The position numbers and the translations under genes are program-made. A stretch of DNA of 64,000 bases from Evernia prunastri (Eukaryota > Ascomycota > Lecanoromycetes > Lecanorales > Parmeliaceae), in the NCBI GenBank assembly GCA_003184365.1, contig NKYR01000086.1, positions 9,830-73,829 of the forward strand. The letters are read 5' to 3'. Shown one piece after another: positions 43,185 to 54,807 of this stretch. Within the stretch, counting starts at the first letter, position 1, and every line of letters starts with the position of its first letter. The notes under the pieces are model-generated. The model was not told the origin of the DNA and searched no databases. It saw only the letters and a program-made list of their open reading frames with translations.

Positions 43185-45386
43185 TTACCAAGCATATCCG
43201 CCATCGCCCGGCATGTCATCATCGCCGTTCCAATCCTCATCGCCACTGACTTCCTCATCAAGAAAATCGTCTTCATTGAGCTGCTCCTCAGTTGGTCGTA
43301 AATTGTCGAACACGACGTCCACTACATCGCAAAGGCCTTGGAGATGCCAATTCTCTTCATGATCGACGGATGTCCGCTGGGTATCGGGCTCACGTATGCC
43401 GTCATCATCAATAGCTGAATCTTCGCTGGATGAGTCGTCGGAACCTTGGCGACGTCTTCGGCGACGTGGAGCTTTTGGTTTGATGGGCGAACTCTCAAAC
43501 ACATTGTAGAAGTCTTCCCTCTGCGTCTTGGCTCTAGTGCTTCGACGAACTGTGACCAGAGGAGCGTCACTGTCGCTTTCGCTTGGGTCTTCGACTGCTA
43601 TTCGGGGAGCCACATCAATGCGATTAGCTTGCGCAGCGCCTACCTTGTTAAGCTTGGAAGCCAAAGCTCGCGTAACAGTCTGAGGCTTTTCCTTTCGAAC
43701 AGCCGTCTTCCCCTTCTTGCCTTGTGATTGGAAAGCCTTGAAGGTGGCAATGGATTTAAGATGTGGGTTTGGTGGCGATGAGCGTCTGAGGAAAATGTGC
43801 CGGAGTTTTTCTGTCCAAGTGTCACGGAAGGCAATCCTCTCTCTCCAACCGCTTTCATCGAGGCTAGCTTTTATTCTGAGTTGGCGAAGATCTGGCAACA
43901 TTCCGGCAGAGTCCGTCAACGAGGAGAAGAAAAGCTCGGCAGTCTGAAGATTCCATTTTCGTAGGTGGAAGAGCTCCAGAATTCGGAGATTCACGGGCCA
44001 GGTCGGCCTTTCGCCATCATGTAGGAGCGCGTCGTACTTGGGATCGGTATCTCGAGTCGAACTCAAAGTGCCGAAGTATCGAAGATCCGCTTTGAGGAGC
44101 TCTAATTTGGGACAGGATTGAGCAAGATCCGTCAAGAAAGATAAATTGAGGTTCTGATTATGATTCAAGATGAGCTGTCGCATTATTTTCCCTTTCGCAG
44201 CAAGGAAGCCACCAAGCGAGGACGATTTCAGCACTGGACATTCCACAATCTCGAGACTCTGCAGGTTGTGTGGCAGGTCAGACAAGAGTTGGTCAGTGAC
44301 TGAGGACATGTGAAAACGTAGATTTGTCAATTTGGGTAACAGGCTGAAGGCTTCCGCGAGCATTTCTTCGCAAAGTCTGCCTTTTTCGATCGGGCCAGCA
44401 GGGTAATTGACGAGAGTCAGACATCGTATGGTCTGAAAAGGCGACATCATGTGAACATCTTTCATTCGCGCCAGTGGAAACGCGCTCTGGCTTTGCTTGG
44501 CTAGTGAGTGATTCCATGTCCAGTCCTGAAGCATGATTCGGGTTTCCTGCAAGGCCATAACCATTGAGGGTTGGTACCCAGCTTTGCTACCGGCAACACT
44601 CCTGGATCTACCACTTTTTCTCCACGCCAGGTTGTCCGAGTAGAGGTGTAGAGCAATGCCTCGCAGCTGGGGGGTGTGGGACACGAGCAAGCCGAGGTCC
44701 AAAGGGTCCCAACCAACATATTTGCGTAGCATTGTGCTGGAAGCTTCCACGTCCAGGTACTTTATTTTTGCTCCATAATTGAAAGTTGACGAATGCTTGT
44801 GGGTTTCTAGGTGGGAGAGGAGGCGATGAGCTCGACTTGGCGGACACAGAGGTGGCGAATAGTACAGCGCAGAAAGTGCAGGTTCAGTGAAGGCTTTGCA
44901 GCAAAGTGCGACACGACAGAGCCAGTTGATGGAAGACGAGGGCTGGAATGTATCGATTACGAGAGGTCGAGAAGCGTAGTCGAAGATGGCGAGTAGGATG
45001 TGGTAGGGTAGAGTTTGCCACGGCATGGTCTTGCCGGTGAAGTGAATATCCTGATCACCATCCTTCTTCGGGTCTATATCAAGCTCACTCAGCTTAAGTC
45101 TTTTCGGGTCAGAATGTTGCCGTCGGTGTCCCGGCCCAGATGCTTTGCGCTTCTTCAGAGTCTTCTTTTGAGGGGAGGTAGTGGTAGGAGCCGGTGGTGG
45201 AGCACACTGTCGCCGTGGTCGTGATGGGCCTGCTTCAAAGTCATTGTCGCTGACATTATCGTTGAACTCTTCTCTATCGCTGTCGCTTGACTGCTCGCGA
45301 TAAGATATGTGGTTGCGGGTAGAGCGAGTTCTGGAGGGTACTTTCATGTCTCTCGCTGAGCGCAAGCGAAATGTCGAGGGAGCCAT
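43185..45386 (-). CDS. F-box/leucine-rich-repeat-like nuclear protein, 733 aa
   Basis: A single long ORF from ATG 45386. Residues ~1-105 are basic and disordered with KTLKKRKASG and DPKRLKLSELD, likely nuclear localisation sequences. The F-box-like motif is at ~125-170 (MPWQTLPYHILLAIFDYASR, then WLCRVALCCKAFTEPALSALY). Irregular Leu-rich repeats follow to ~560 (LTNLRFHMSSVTDQLLSDLP, LQSLEIVECPVLKSSSLGG). The tail is charged, with an RRRRRRQGSDDSSSEDSA run and an acidic end. F-box/LRR proteins recruit substrates to SCF ubiquitin ligases; the nuclear signal is inference. Substrate unknown. Confidence 0.8.
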   Translation of the reverse strand: MAPSTFRLRSARDMKVPSRTRSTRNHISYREQSSDSDREEFNDNVSDNDFEAGPSRPRRQCAPPPAPTTTSPQKKTLKKRKASGPGHRRQHSDPKRLKLSELDIDPKKDGDQDIHFTGKTMPWQTLPYHILLAIFDYASRPLVIDTFQPSSSINWLCRVALCCKAFTEPALSALYYSPPLCPPSRAHRLLSHLETHKHSSTFNYGAKIKYLDVEASSTMLRKYVGWDPLDLGLLVSHTPQLRGIALHLYSDNLAWRKSGRSRSVAGSKAGYQPSMVMALQETRIMLQDWTWNHSLAKQSQSAFPLARMKDVHMMSPFQTIRCLTLVNYPAGPIEKGRLCEEMLAEAFSLLPKLTNLRFHMSSVTDQLLSDLPHNLQSLEIVECPVLKSSSLGGFLAAKGKIMRQLILNHNQNLNLSFLTDLAQSCPKLELLKADLRYFGTLSSTRDTDPKYDALLHDGERPTWPVNLRILELFHLRKWNLQTAELFFSSLTDSAGMLPDLRQLRIKASLDESGWRERIAFRDTWTEKLRHIFLRRSSPPNPHLKSIATFKAFQSQGKKGKTAVRKEKPQTVTRALASKLNKVGAAQANRIDVAPRIAVEDPSESDSDAPLVTVRRSTRAKTQREDFYNVFESSPIKPKAPRRRRRRQGSDDSSSEDSAIDDDGIREPDTQRTSVDHEENWHLQGLCDVVDVVFDNLRPTEEQLNEDDFLDEEVSGDEDWNGDDDMPGDGGYAW

Positions 45387-46438
45387 TGTGAAGAAGAAGA
45401 ATCAACTTAGGAATGAACGAAAAGCCATGACCTTCGGATAGTTGAGAACAATACAAAGGATGTGCCCAAGCATAAGGGCGTTGGCACAGTCTTGAGGATT
45501 GAGAGCAAGAGTGGTGAAGTTGAAGCCAAGAAATGATTGTAAAGTAGATCTGACTCAAAGAAATTAAAGTTAGATGCAATATGCGCTAAGAAATGACTTG
45601 CGCTAAGATAAGAGTTAAAACCCTGTGCCGATCATCGGCAGCTGCCCACAAAGTACCTCCGTGCTTTCGAAGCCTTCAACACTCCTTTTCTCTTGCTGTA
45701 TGCTCGTACAATGGAAAAAATCTACCAAGTCGATGTTTGTTGTCAAAGATATGGAGACGGGATGACACCGGTAAGTAGAGAAGTACCCTTGATGTAATAC
45801 TTCTTCACTCACGACTCGAAAGAAACAGGCTAGACGAGAGACACTGTACGAAAGTAAATGTTGGATGGCTTCACACTTATCCATATAATCTGGTTGACCA
45901 TGCCTCTGCGAGTTTCTTCATTAGTCGTGGGTTAACTGAATCTCCAGAAGCCTATCTTTAAAGGCTTAGAGAGAACATTTTCTGCGGTTTCTCATAATAT
46001 GCCCCATTGTAAACACGGGCAGTCGACACGTACATAAGGTCCAACGGATGACGGCAGCTAAAACGGCAGCTACATTCAACCGGTGCTAATCTGCGGTCTG
46101 TGCTACGGCTTAGGGAACGAACTGCATTTATGTTGTACTGCCTGTCACCTGAGGAGCGAACCATCCCGAAAGCGCATCATATTGCGGCTCAACCTTCATT
46201 GCCGCCATTCAGACCATATCACAATACGTGGTAGAAGCATTCAGGCTCATGTACCATATAACAGTCTCTCTTATTTGTGCGCCTCCACAACGCATTTCTT
46301 TTCCTCCGAGAGTGTTTCAAGTCTCAACGGTCAAGATGCCAATCATTATCCAACAGGTCTTTGCTTTTCTGGTCCCTGCATCTTCACTAAGTGACGCCAT
46401 TACCGCTGTCAAAAAATATATAATGACAGAATCATTTC
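45387..46438. other. Intergenic, possible first exon of next gene
   Basis: No long ORF. An ATG at 46336 opens MPIIIQQVFAFL, which could be a signal-peptide exon for the gene beginning at 46439 if spliced to the acceptor at 46487. AT-rich with a TATATAA word at about 46418. Confidence 0.35.
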
Positions 46439-47222
46439 ATGCTCCTCAGAATTAACAGCATCGCCTTGGTTTTTGGCATGCGGCTACAGTGGTCTTCAAC
46501 ATGGCTTCCTCTCACTGCCTCTCCGTACGTAGCTTATGCGGTGGGTCCTTATCCAGTGTCGCCAGACGCTCAAAGATGCAGTGGAGTTCTTGGACGTCCT
46601 CTCGGTCCTCTGGCGTGCCAGGCAGTGGTGAACAATCTACCCAGGGGTACCCTTCCTAGCATATTCACCACTCGTGCACGCACTCCAGTCAACAACTACA
46701 TCCAAGTTCCAGTCCTTTACACCAATGCTGGACCTGACTCAGCCTGTATGGTCACCATCGATTTGGACGGCCATTCACTCACTGATCAGTTCATTTTCGT
46801 CCCGTGGGATGAAGTCAGGAAGATGGCCCAGAGCATTGTAGATAGCTGCGTCAGCCCCATGAACCGTGGCGGGGACATTACTTACGGCATCGGAAGAACC
46901 CTCCAATCCCTGGTCCACCCTACAACCTACGAAGGAAACAACGCCGATATCCCTACACCTATCTGGGTCCGGCAGCCGGACGAGACAATCAACTATGTCG
47001 CAATACCATCGACTCCTGCCGCTGATGAATACAGTGAGTTGTGCGGCAACTTCCCTAAATGCTCGATCGGACAAGGACCCCACAAAGAAGTTTCTGTCAT
47101 AGCTAAGTTGATGCAATTCAGATGTACCTTATTACATGACAGTAACAGTGTCCGGTCCTGGTCTGAGGCTGGATCCTGAAATAACCGACTACGCGATTTC
47201 CTTGGAAGTGATGGGATCGTAA
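46439..47222 (+). CDS. Secreted four-cysteine protein A (tandem pair)
   Basis: Two exons are clear: up to 47033 and 47122-47222 (CTAAG-like branch site, TTCAG acceptor), 231 aa if begun at ATG 46439. The 5' end is uncertain: a TATATAA lies only ~20 bp upstream of that ATG, and a first exon from 46336 spliced into TGG at 46488 would give a better signal peptide (FAFLWSSTWLPLTAS, AYA cleavage site). The mature part has four Cys: RCSGVLGRPLGPLACQ, DSACMV and DSCVSP, followed by GG and an extended region rich in Pro and Thr. Protein B at 47308 has the same four-Cys spacing. No family is recognised; secretion is inferred. Confidence 0.65.
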
Positions 47223-47307
47223 GCTCGCTTGATATGTCTTTGCACTGTAAACGCTGACTGTCGGTTAAAGCGCGGAGCTTCAGTTCCTGAGGTCCAGGAC
47301 CACGACG

Positions 47308-48128
47308 ATGCAAAATAGCCTCACGAGGATACTCATTGGACTACAGGCCAATCTGATCTCTTTAGTAGGTCAGGACCACCCGCGATGGTGGCAGTTCCCC
47401 ATAGGACCTCCGACTCCGATTCCGATCAACGTGAAATACTCGTGTGATGAAAGACTTGGAAGTCCAAGCACGGCCAATTGCGAGGCTGCATTGTATGAAT
47501 TTGTACAGTCTGGCGATGTGGTACTCGATCCCGTGTCAGGACCAATAATCAAGATTGTTGGTAGGCCATCAGATGTCTAGTCCAATCTACAGGACGGCGC
47601 TAATTTATGGGTAATTGCAGGGAATTGCGCCATCGCTGTAGGAGCAAATGAGAGGCATACCACAACATGGGACATGCTTCGAAGTGTTGCCGAGACCTTG
47701 ATCGCATCGTGCATAAGCAGTCCTGACTCTGGCCCTCGCGGGGGCACGGCCATCAGCCAGACGATCCATAGCCGGAGAAGGAGAACTTACCTTGGCAGAC
47801 GAGAGACAGGTAAGATTTTGTTCCGTCAACAGCCTTCGGGAAGAGAGTTAACAGAGACCAAGAGATGCTGCAGGTGGCCTTTCCGCCTACATTCGAAATC
47901 GCAGTGTACCTCCAGCCTCCATTCAACGGACCTGCAGATACGACCTGCCCGTGGGGAGTGGTAGCGAGCCACCAGGGAGACGTCCGACAATGTCCGGCGC
48001 CTCTTCGCCCGCCAGAACGAAATCTTCGCGCGAACGGCATCATCGCCGGAAACTCGACAGGTCTAATGATTGCTGCGTCTTCTTTCAATCAGACTGCCAA
48101 TCATACGAGCACGGCTACCTTCGGTTGA
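47308..48128 (+). CDS. Secreted four-cysteine protein B (tandem pair)
   Basis: Exons 47308-47560, 47621-47809 and about 47857-48128 would give 237 aa. The first 21 residues (MQNSLTRILIGLQANLISLVG) are signal-peptide-like. Four Cys align with protein A: YSCDERLGSPSTANCEAAL, GNCAIAV and ASCISSP, then RGG. The WDMLRSVAETLI block parallels VPWDEVRKMAQSIV of protein A. The second intron and the C-terminal exon (ending SFNQTANHTSTATFG, with N-glycosylation sites) are less sure. It starts only 85 bp after A ends, which supports an old tandem duplication. Function unknown. Confidence 0.55.
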
Positions 48129-49761
48129 CTTCACTTGCTGAAAGCGAGCCTTGCATTGGGTCTCCTGGACCACTGACATGTTTAGGTCTCAATTGAATAG
48201 ATCATACACCTGGCTAGACTGGAGCGTTTGTTGATCATGCAAGAAGTTCACCGCCTGTTCGGCACGCTGTTTCGGTATTCGCCAACTCTGTGACCATTTC
48301 GATCTGAAGATGGCATGTCCCCATATAGAATTTCCTCTTCAAATATATACAGATCAAGCCTTTATCGTGCATGCGTCCTTCCGAAAGTTCAAGTAACAAG
48401 TAGACTGAAAATGAAAGTGCACTCATGTTTTGACATCGCATCCATCTGCAGCCAATGCTAATAGCAGTATACATGTGATGCGAAACTTACAATGCAATCG
48501 ACCTGACGGGGTAATCAGAGCGCTGCGTCTAATCACTCCCGTGGATTTTGTCGCATGCAGGTCATCCCGAGAAGGATCTCCCCCTCTAATAATGTCCACC
48601 AATACAAGACTGTCTGATCGAAACCGATCATGTCGCCGGAGAGAACCACCTCCTGCTTCCCATTCGCAACCTGTCCTAGAACACGCCGCGAGCCTCCAAT
48701 GACGTTTATCCGCACCCCTCCGAGCAGACAGCTGTGCTATAGGAGCTTTACACCGCACGGCACCATGCACATACCTCTTCGTGGGTAAAGAAACGCATGC
48801 AAGCAAGAAAGAAAGCAACGGTCTATATAATGGCGCGTGCGTCTCCTTAGTCCATGCCGTGTCCAGTCTTTACCCACCACGGCGCAGAAACCTGAGTAAG
48901 CGGTACGGGCACCCATGATTGTTTGCCACCGCGGTACGTTCTTTCTGTTGGCAGAGCCTCCCCGTTGCCCCCTGCTTTACAGATTAGTTACCTAGCTACC
49001 CACCTATCTGTATTTGTGTATTAGGGACTTGATGGAGCTTATGTTGTTATAGCCGCGCAGGAGTCGATTGCTGTAGAGGGGTTTGCTTGCGGTGTTGGCT
49101 TCGTTTGCTGCGGGATCCGGGTGATATCTGCTCCAGTTGTCTACCTACTCTCCTCTCCTCTCCTCTCCTCTACCCTACCCTACCCTACCCTACTCTACCA
49201 TACACCAACCCACATCCCCATCACCAACGTACACACCGCACCGCAGGGTGAAAAGTCCGTATTAGTATTTCTCCCTTGCAATGGAATAGCTTCGTTGCAT
49301 TATGATTCTACAATCTCGAGCGGATTCGGAAGGTTTCTTCAGCAACGTGGCACGAGGATGGGCTTATTTCGGGCTACTGTGGTTGGCTCTGGCGTTGGGA
49401 CAGGCTGTTACGTAGATTATGCAAATGGAGCTGTCATGGTGAACTGGTCACACGGATGTGTGAAGATGACCGGTTTCAATGTTCTTTTGCTCTTTACTCC
49501 GCTTTGCTCTCTCCCGGTTAAGGACGCTCCTCTCCGATTTCTCTCGTTTCTACGCCCGCGAGCGTCTTTGCCAAGTGCTCTAGCATATAGTTAGTAATAG
49601 CGGTGGCACTACGGCGGTAGCGTAAAGATCGCCAACCCCTTCATCCATCCATCCATCCCTTCACTCCTCCTCCTCCTCCCTCCTCACTTCCGACCCATCC
49701 ATCCATTCTACCACCCATCCCCCTCCGCGCAGTAAGTAGCCTTCCCCCAGCTCAACCAGGC
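48129..49761. other. Intergenic with microsatellites
   Basis: No supported gene. CTCTC and TACCC arrays at 49148-49198 and CATC-rich repeats at 49640-49720. Short ORFs near 48420-48820 overlap antisense and have no domains. Confidence 0.5.
49148..49198. repeat. (CTCTC)n/(TACCC)n microsatellite
   Basis: Four to five CTCTC-type units are followed by several TACCC units, about 50 bp. The TACCC units do not match the TTAGGG-type telomere repeat. Confidence 0.8.
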
Positions 49762-49896
49762 CTACGCCAGAGATTTGGCCCGCACTAGCGTCTGGCGCGG
49801 CGACGAGATGGAGTGCCGCGCTTTCACAATCGCGAGCAGCCAGATCATGCGCAGGCCGAGGCGCTCGTAGTTGATGATTGCGCTGGCGGCCGGCAT
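49762..49896 (-). CDS. Possible 44-aa membrane micro-protein
   Basis: A short ORF starts at ATG 49896 (GACAATGC context) and ends at TAG 49764-49762. It is GC-rich with C- and G-ending codons, unlike the flanking sequence. The protein has one hydrophobic segment (LRMIWLLAIVK) flanked by basic residues (ARHS, SPRQTLVRAK), consistent with a single-helix membrane or mitochondrial micro-protein. A purine/pyrimidine-rich tract lies upstream. No family is recognised; it may be a chance ORF. Confidence 0.35.
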   Translation of the reverse strand: MPAASAIINYERLGLRMIWLLAIVKARHSISSPRQTLVRAKSLA

Positions 49897-52653
49897 TGTC
49901 TTTGAGGGTGAGGGTGAGAGTGTGGGGTATCGTAGGGAGGCCAGGTGGTGATGCTGGGTGGTGGTCGGAGCGGGGAGCGGGTGGGAGTTTTAGGGGTTGA
50001 GGAGAGGGAGAGGGAGAGAGAGAGGGAGAGTGAGAGTGGGTACTATGGGGGAGGGCGATTTTGTGTTGTTGGCGACTCTACCTGGATCGATTTTGGAGTA
50101 AGAAGACAGGCAGGCTGTTTCGATTTGGTTTCTAGGTTCGACGTGAGGTGAAGAAGGGTTTCGGGACCAAATATGCCACTGCGCTTCTGTATGGCTTTTC
50201 CTGAGCGGGCCTGAGGTGAAGATGGTGGGTGAGAAGAGTGATACTGGTCTAGACGGCCGCCTTGGAAGACGTTTCTAACGTGCGGGAGGTAACATACCAC
50301 TCCGTAGAAGAAATGGTTTTCTCATTGTGGTGGGGAAGTGTGTCCGAGCGGCTGTCGCTTATAGCTTGCAGGAAGCTAATACTCCTTTGCTGCAGGTGCA
50401 CCCTGCCCTATCCAAAGGAAAACAGTCTGGGGCGGGAGGCGGTTTTTGAGTGGTGGTAGGGCTGGAAATCGAGAAGCTGCCATCGCGCCATCCAGATCAA
50501 CGCATCACCCTCACCCAGATATCGGTTTCCCAGGCGCTCATCTCTCAGATTGGCCAATTCGAAGGCGTTGTTGACCTGGCCTTGAGCGGGAACACGAATT
50601 TTTTTGACCTGGCTTGTTTTGGCATGGGTGGAAAAAAAAGGCGAGAAAAGAGAGTATGGAGTTGTGGCGAATAATCCACTGTGTGTATGACGGCTCTATC
50701 AGCGCTCGGGTGAGAAAGCTGCACTGGAGAACTGGTATCCAAGGACACCTACCAATAAGGTCGTGTCTCTGCCGTACACACAGGATTTTGGTGTCCGCAC
50801 ATGCTGAAACGGGGTTCACATTCTCCATTCGACCGTGATGTCGCACTGTTCGCACCCTTTCAATCGAGGTACCTTGGTATTCCTCTAGACTTCCAGAGTA
50901 ACCTTAACCCCACTTTACTACTTTATGAGCTATGAGCGAATCGAATAATAGCCCAGTAGGGTTACGAGTTGTGCTAACTCGTGAGATGCGACGACGGGTG
51001 AGCCGCAAAGTGTTTCATATATATTGATGACCCCCACTGTGTCAACCATCTTCTCTGACGACATGCTCAGCTTAGGTTTTGGCACCGAGCAAGAGACCTA
51101 CCTCCATGGGGTGTGAGAACGGTTACTCCGTGAGACTACCCCGGGCTGTAAATGTTGTTCGCGGGGCACTGATGGGTTTCAGATATTGTGACACGGATGT
51201 TGTTGCCCTGGCTGTATCCTCAATGGCCGATTTCTGGAGCCGACCTGAGCAGTTTTGAGGTAGCTATGCTTATTCGAAGAAACTCCACGTGCCACCAGAG
51301 AACTGAGGTATTGCGCGGACTTGAGTAGCCAGTTATATTAATTAAAAAGTGGTGGTTTAAAGTTAGGGATAGATGGTAAAGTTAGAGGGCTCAAGTAAGC
51401 TTGTTGGTAGTCTTAATGTTCTGGCACTACCTTATTGCCCCGGGTTACTCTAAGGTACCCCGGACTCTCCACGCCGTGCCTAGGTTCTAGCCGTGCCGTA
51501 CTCGTGTTCCATATAAATTAAACAAACTACATTCATTCATTCTCATTGCATGCCTTTGCATATTTGGCATCATCAACCTTCTTCAACCCCGACTCCACGT
51601 TACTAGGGACTTAGGGAACCGAGAGACATGTTTCAAGCTTCCACATGTCCGAGGTCGAAAGCGAATCCAGGTAGATATATCCGGCTCTGAAAGTTGGAGT
51701 CCCTAGGCATCTCTTAGGTCTCCTCATGACACTATGAGCTTTGCAAGTGTGGCCCTTCCTGGTTAGCTGAGAAGAAGTCCTGACCCCTCGAATACTAGGT
51801 ACGCCAATCTTGAGTAAATCAAACACTAAACACCCACGCCGCTATCACCCAGCCGCCTTCGCCATGCCCTCGGATAATTGTCTGTTAGAACATCGTATCC
51901 TTCGAGATAGGCAGGAAAACCGAGTCCCCCATGTTAGAGAGCCGCCTGGAGACATGTGAGGAATAAGAAAATAAGGCCCAATTTGTAAGAGATTCTAAAC
52001 TCCCGAGTATTATTCTCGTGAAACACAAGTTTTCTTTCCCCTTTCTGCGCTGTGATTCTGTCCAATCGGCCATAATTCATGATACGCCATGTTCGAGTAC
52101 CCTTGGGGTTTTCTTCCGGTCATCTGCTTCTGTCATCTGGTATTCTATACTCAGTATCATGAGCAAGTTGGCTTGTTAGCGTGCCCGAGATCTGGGGATC
52201 CATAACTCTTCAGTGATGCTTATTGGTTCCAGGAACAGATTGGTTCGGTGATAAAAATTCCGAGCCAGCATGCCTACAGTCTTTTCGTCTTCAGCTTCAG
52301 TGTTTTACCACGAGGTCTTGCTGGGGATTTTGCCGATCCTAGTGTCCGCGCCGCAACGTTCAACTAGAGGATGGCCTACAACGTGCGGTTTGAACAGTCT
52401 TTTCAAGGTCAGAATCGATTAGTCCGAAAATCCTTTCGAAGGTTGCGATAAGCTTTATGTCAATAGAGTTCATTCATTGGTCATAATAGTCTTTCTTTTG
52501 ACATCGTTGGATGTACTCTAGGAACACTTATACAATGTATAAAGGCCTTCTCGCAGACCATTTCAGCCAATTCAGACTCGCATTAGAGCATGACAATTTA
52601 CTACCCCAAATTCCTCAGTAACATCAAACTTATCAACCAGTATATCGTTCGTC
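49897..52653. other. Gene-poor region with simple repeats
   Basis: GAGAGG-type repeats at 49995-50035, then about 2.5 kb of AT-richer sequence without a recognisable gene. The segment 51250-51600 is AT-rich. A TATA-like element for the next gene lies at 52536-52545. Confidence 0.5.
52536..52545 (+). promoter_or_regulatory. TATA-like element of the 552-aa secreted protein gene
   Basis: TGTATAAAGG is about 110 bp upstream of the start codon at 52654, followed by a C- and A-rich leader. Position fits a core promoter. Confidence 0.45.
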
Positions 52654-54603
52654 ATGCCTTCCATCTCTCGCTTCATCATCAGTATCGCCTTGGTCTTTGC
52701 CACAGATGCAGAATCTAGAGCTTTTCCCTTAGCAGAAGCCAATCATGCTCAGGATCTACGCGCCCGGCAAGTCGCTACGTCGGCGACAGCGACCTCAACA
52801 AACATAGGCTCGGAAGTTGCCTCAAACATCCTAGGAGCGGTCGCAGCTGGAGCATCTGTTTCCTCCGCTTCCGTGGCCGCGGCATCGGCGTCCGTTGCCT
52901 CAGTTGCATCGAACCTCCAGGCCGAGGACTCCATCTGTAACGCTGACAGTAATCGAAACCAGACGGCCTGGAACGATTTCGACATGGGTGATTGGTTCAA
53001 GAATCAGTGTGTCAATGTCCGGAACCCTCTCAATCACGGTGGAACTAAGTATGATACAGGACCAAACCTTATACCATCAGCAACTGGAACAACATAGATG
53101 GAAGCCCTGTCCAGAGCATTCAAAAGTTGGTCCTAGACTGGGCGAATGATGGGGAAAACCAGTGCGGCCTGCTGGATACAGGCTGCGCCCCCAATCCGGA
53201 GTATTCCCAATGCATCAAGTATCCGCAGGCCAACTTCCTTTGGTTCTCCATAGCAACTTTTAGCAATTATCTGGGAAACATGAATAAGGCAATCGGTCCG
53301 ATCTCGACGGTCTTGACTGATTGGACTGGGACCATGGTAACCCAGTTCTTCACTGCAAAACAAGTACATCTCCAATTTCCATCCGTGCAAGGGCCCCAAT
53401 AACCGCCGATTCTGACTCTCGTCCCATCTAGCCACCTGGGGAGTTGATAACCCCAATTTCGATCTCTGCGGGAATAGCAGCCGGCATATCATCGTTCTTC
53501 CCTCCCGCTGCTATCGTAGCGGGACTTGGCTCGGTCGCCAATGGCATACTTACCCAGAAAGGTCTGGATGAACCGAAGTGAGTCGTCCGAGATATAATTG
53601 AAACAACGGGATGCATGCCTTGGAGATAGGTACTAACTATACCGCAGTCCCCTAGAGCAATGGTCGGATGCCCAGGCGCAACTGGGGAACCTGACAAAGC
53701 AAACCTACGAATTCCTTCAATCATATTGGGAAACCACTCTCAACAGCCAACCTCCGAGACTGAACTCCGCTGGCCTGACATACGACGCCGATCCACTCGC
53801 CCTGCCCTCTATCCTGGCGCCTGGCGGATTCGCCAACGACAATGCCTCTGCCGTCGGGTCCTTTCCCGACGGTCTTTATGCTGCATTCGCTACAGCCCCC
53901 ATCAACGCCTTGTGGAACGAAGACAAGGTGTTCATCGTAAAGATGTCGGACTCCACCTTGGGACGGGGAGCCGGCAGTGCTTGCGGCCAATTTCCAACCA
54001 TGACGTACTGCGACCCCGACGGCGTCGCCTACCTGTTCATCCGCTGGATCTTCACCTTAGAGGAACCATCACCCAACGGGAGAAAGGCCGAGGCGCTGGA
54101 TCTGGACCAATGGCAGGTGTGGGGCGCGTACGACTCCGCGCCGGAAAACCCGCCGGGGAACTCCGACAACCTGGGCCAGTACGGCCTCGACTTGGGCATC
54201 GTCGCGCGATCGGCGTGGCGCGTCCAGCAGCAATACGGCTTCTGGACCACTCAGACGCCCCAGGCCACCATCGCCGCGGTGCAGGCAAACATCGCGCACC
54301 TCGACCTGGGCCAGGTCGTGTCGTGGAACCTGGCCGTTTGCGACCTGGATGGCATCCTCGGTGGCGCTCATTTCACATCCCTCGGGGCTGCGGGCACAGT
54401 AAGTGGATCAATCCTGTTGGTTTTCAATCAGCCTGTTTACTCTCTCCGTGAATGTTCTTGCTAACGATGCGCTGTAGGGGTGGACGGGGTATATCACCTG
54501 TGCCTGTGCGGGGATGAAGGATCTGAATGGCAAGGCGTTCCCGTTACCGCTTCCTAGCGACGCTTCGGTCCCGGAGAACATATGCTCGCAGGCATGGTCG
54601 TGA
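52654..54603 (+). CDS. Large secreted protein of unknown family, 552 aa
   Basis: Five exons: 52654-53006, 53081-53363, 53432-53577, 53648-54398 and 54478-54603, total 1659 nt. The N-terminus is a signal peptide (MPSISRFIISIALVFATDAE), then an Ala/Ser-rich stretch (residues ~45-90), two Cys-containing segments (DSICNADSN, NQCGLLDTGC), a hydrophobic ISISAGIAAGISSFFPPAAIV and a larger domain with LPSILAPGGFANDNAS, FVIKM-like strands, SACGQFPTMTYCDPDG, YLFIRWIFTLEE and a C-terminal GWTGYITCACAGM. Paired Cys suggest an extracellular disulfide-bonded fold. No glycosidase, protease or other known domain is identified. The first intron (53007-53080) was chosen because it joins FDMGDWFKN to NWNNIDG without a stop; the others have strong splice sites. 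Confidence 0.75.
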
Positions 54604-54807
54604 TGTTGTGGGTGTGGTGGGGGATTTATGATTCTGCATGACACATGACTTTCTTTCTCTGGATGTAGGGATCTATACGTCAAGAGATCTTCTTGTTATA
54701 TCTTTTACTTACTGCAGATTTGAACTTCAAGTGCTGCTGCACGTCCTTGGCAATCATGACCGTGTTGGGCATTTCTGGATTGGAAAGCAGCAGACACCCA
54801 GCGATGG

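Noticed and set aside
49168..49198. TACCC repeats considered as internal telomeric sequence
   Set aside because: Unit does not match TTAGGG and it grades into a CTCTC simple repeat.
50335..50420. tRNA-like start (GTGTCCGAGCGGCTG) considered as tRNA-Leu/Ser
   Set aside because: No T-loop GTTCGANTC and no closing acceptor stem could be found nearby.
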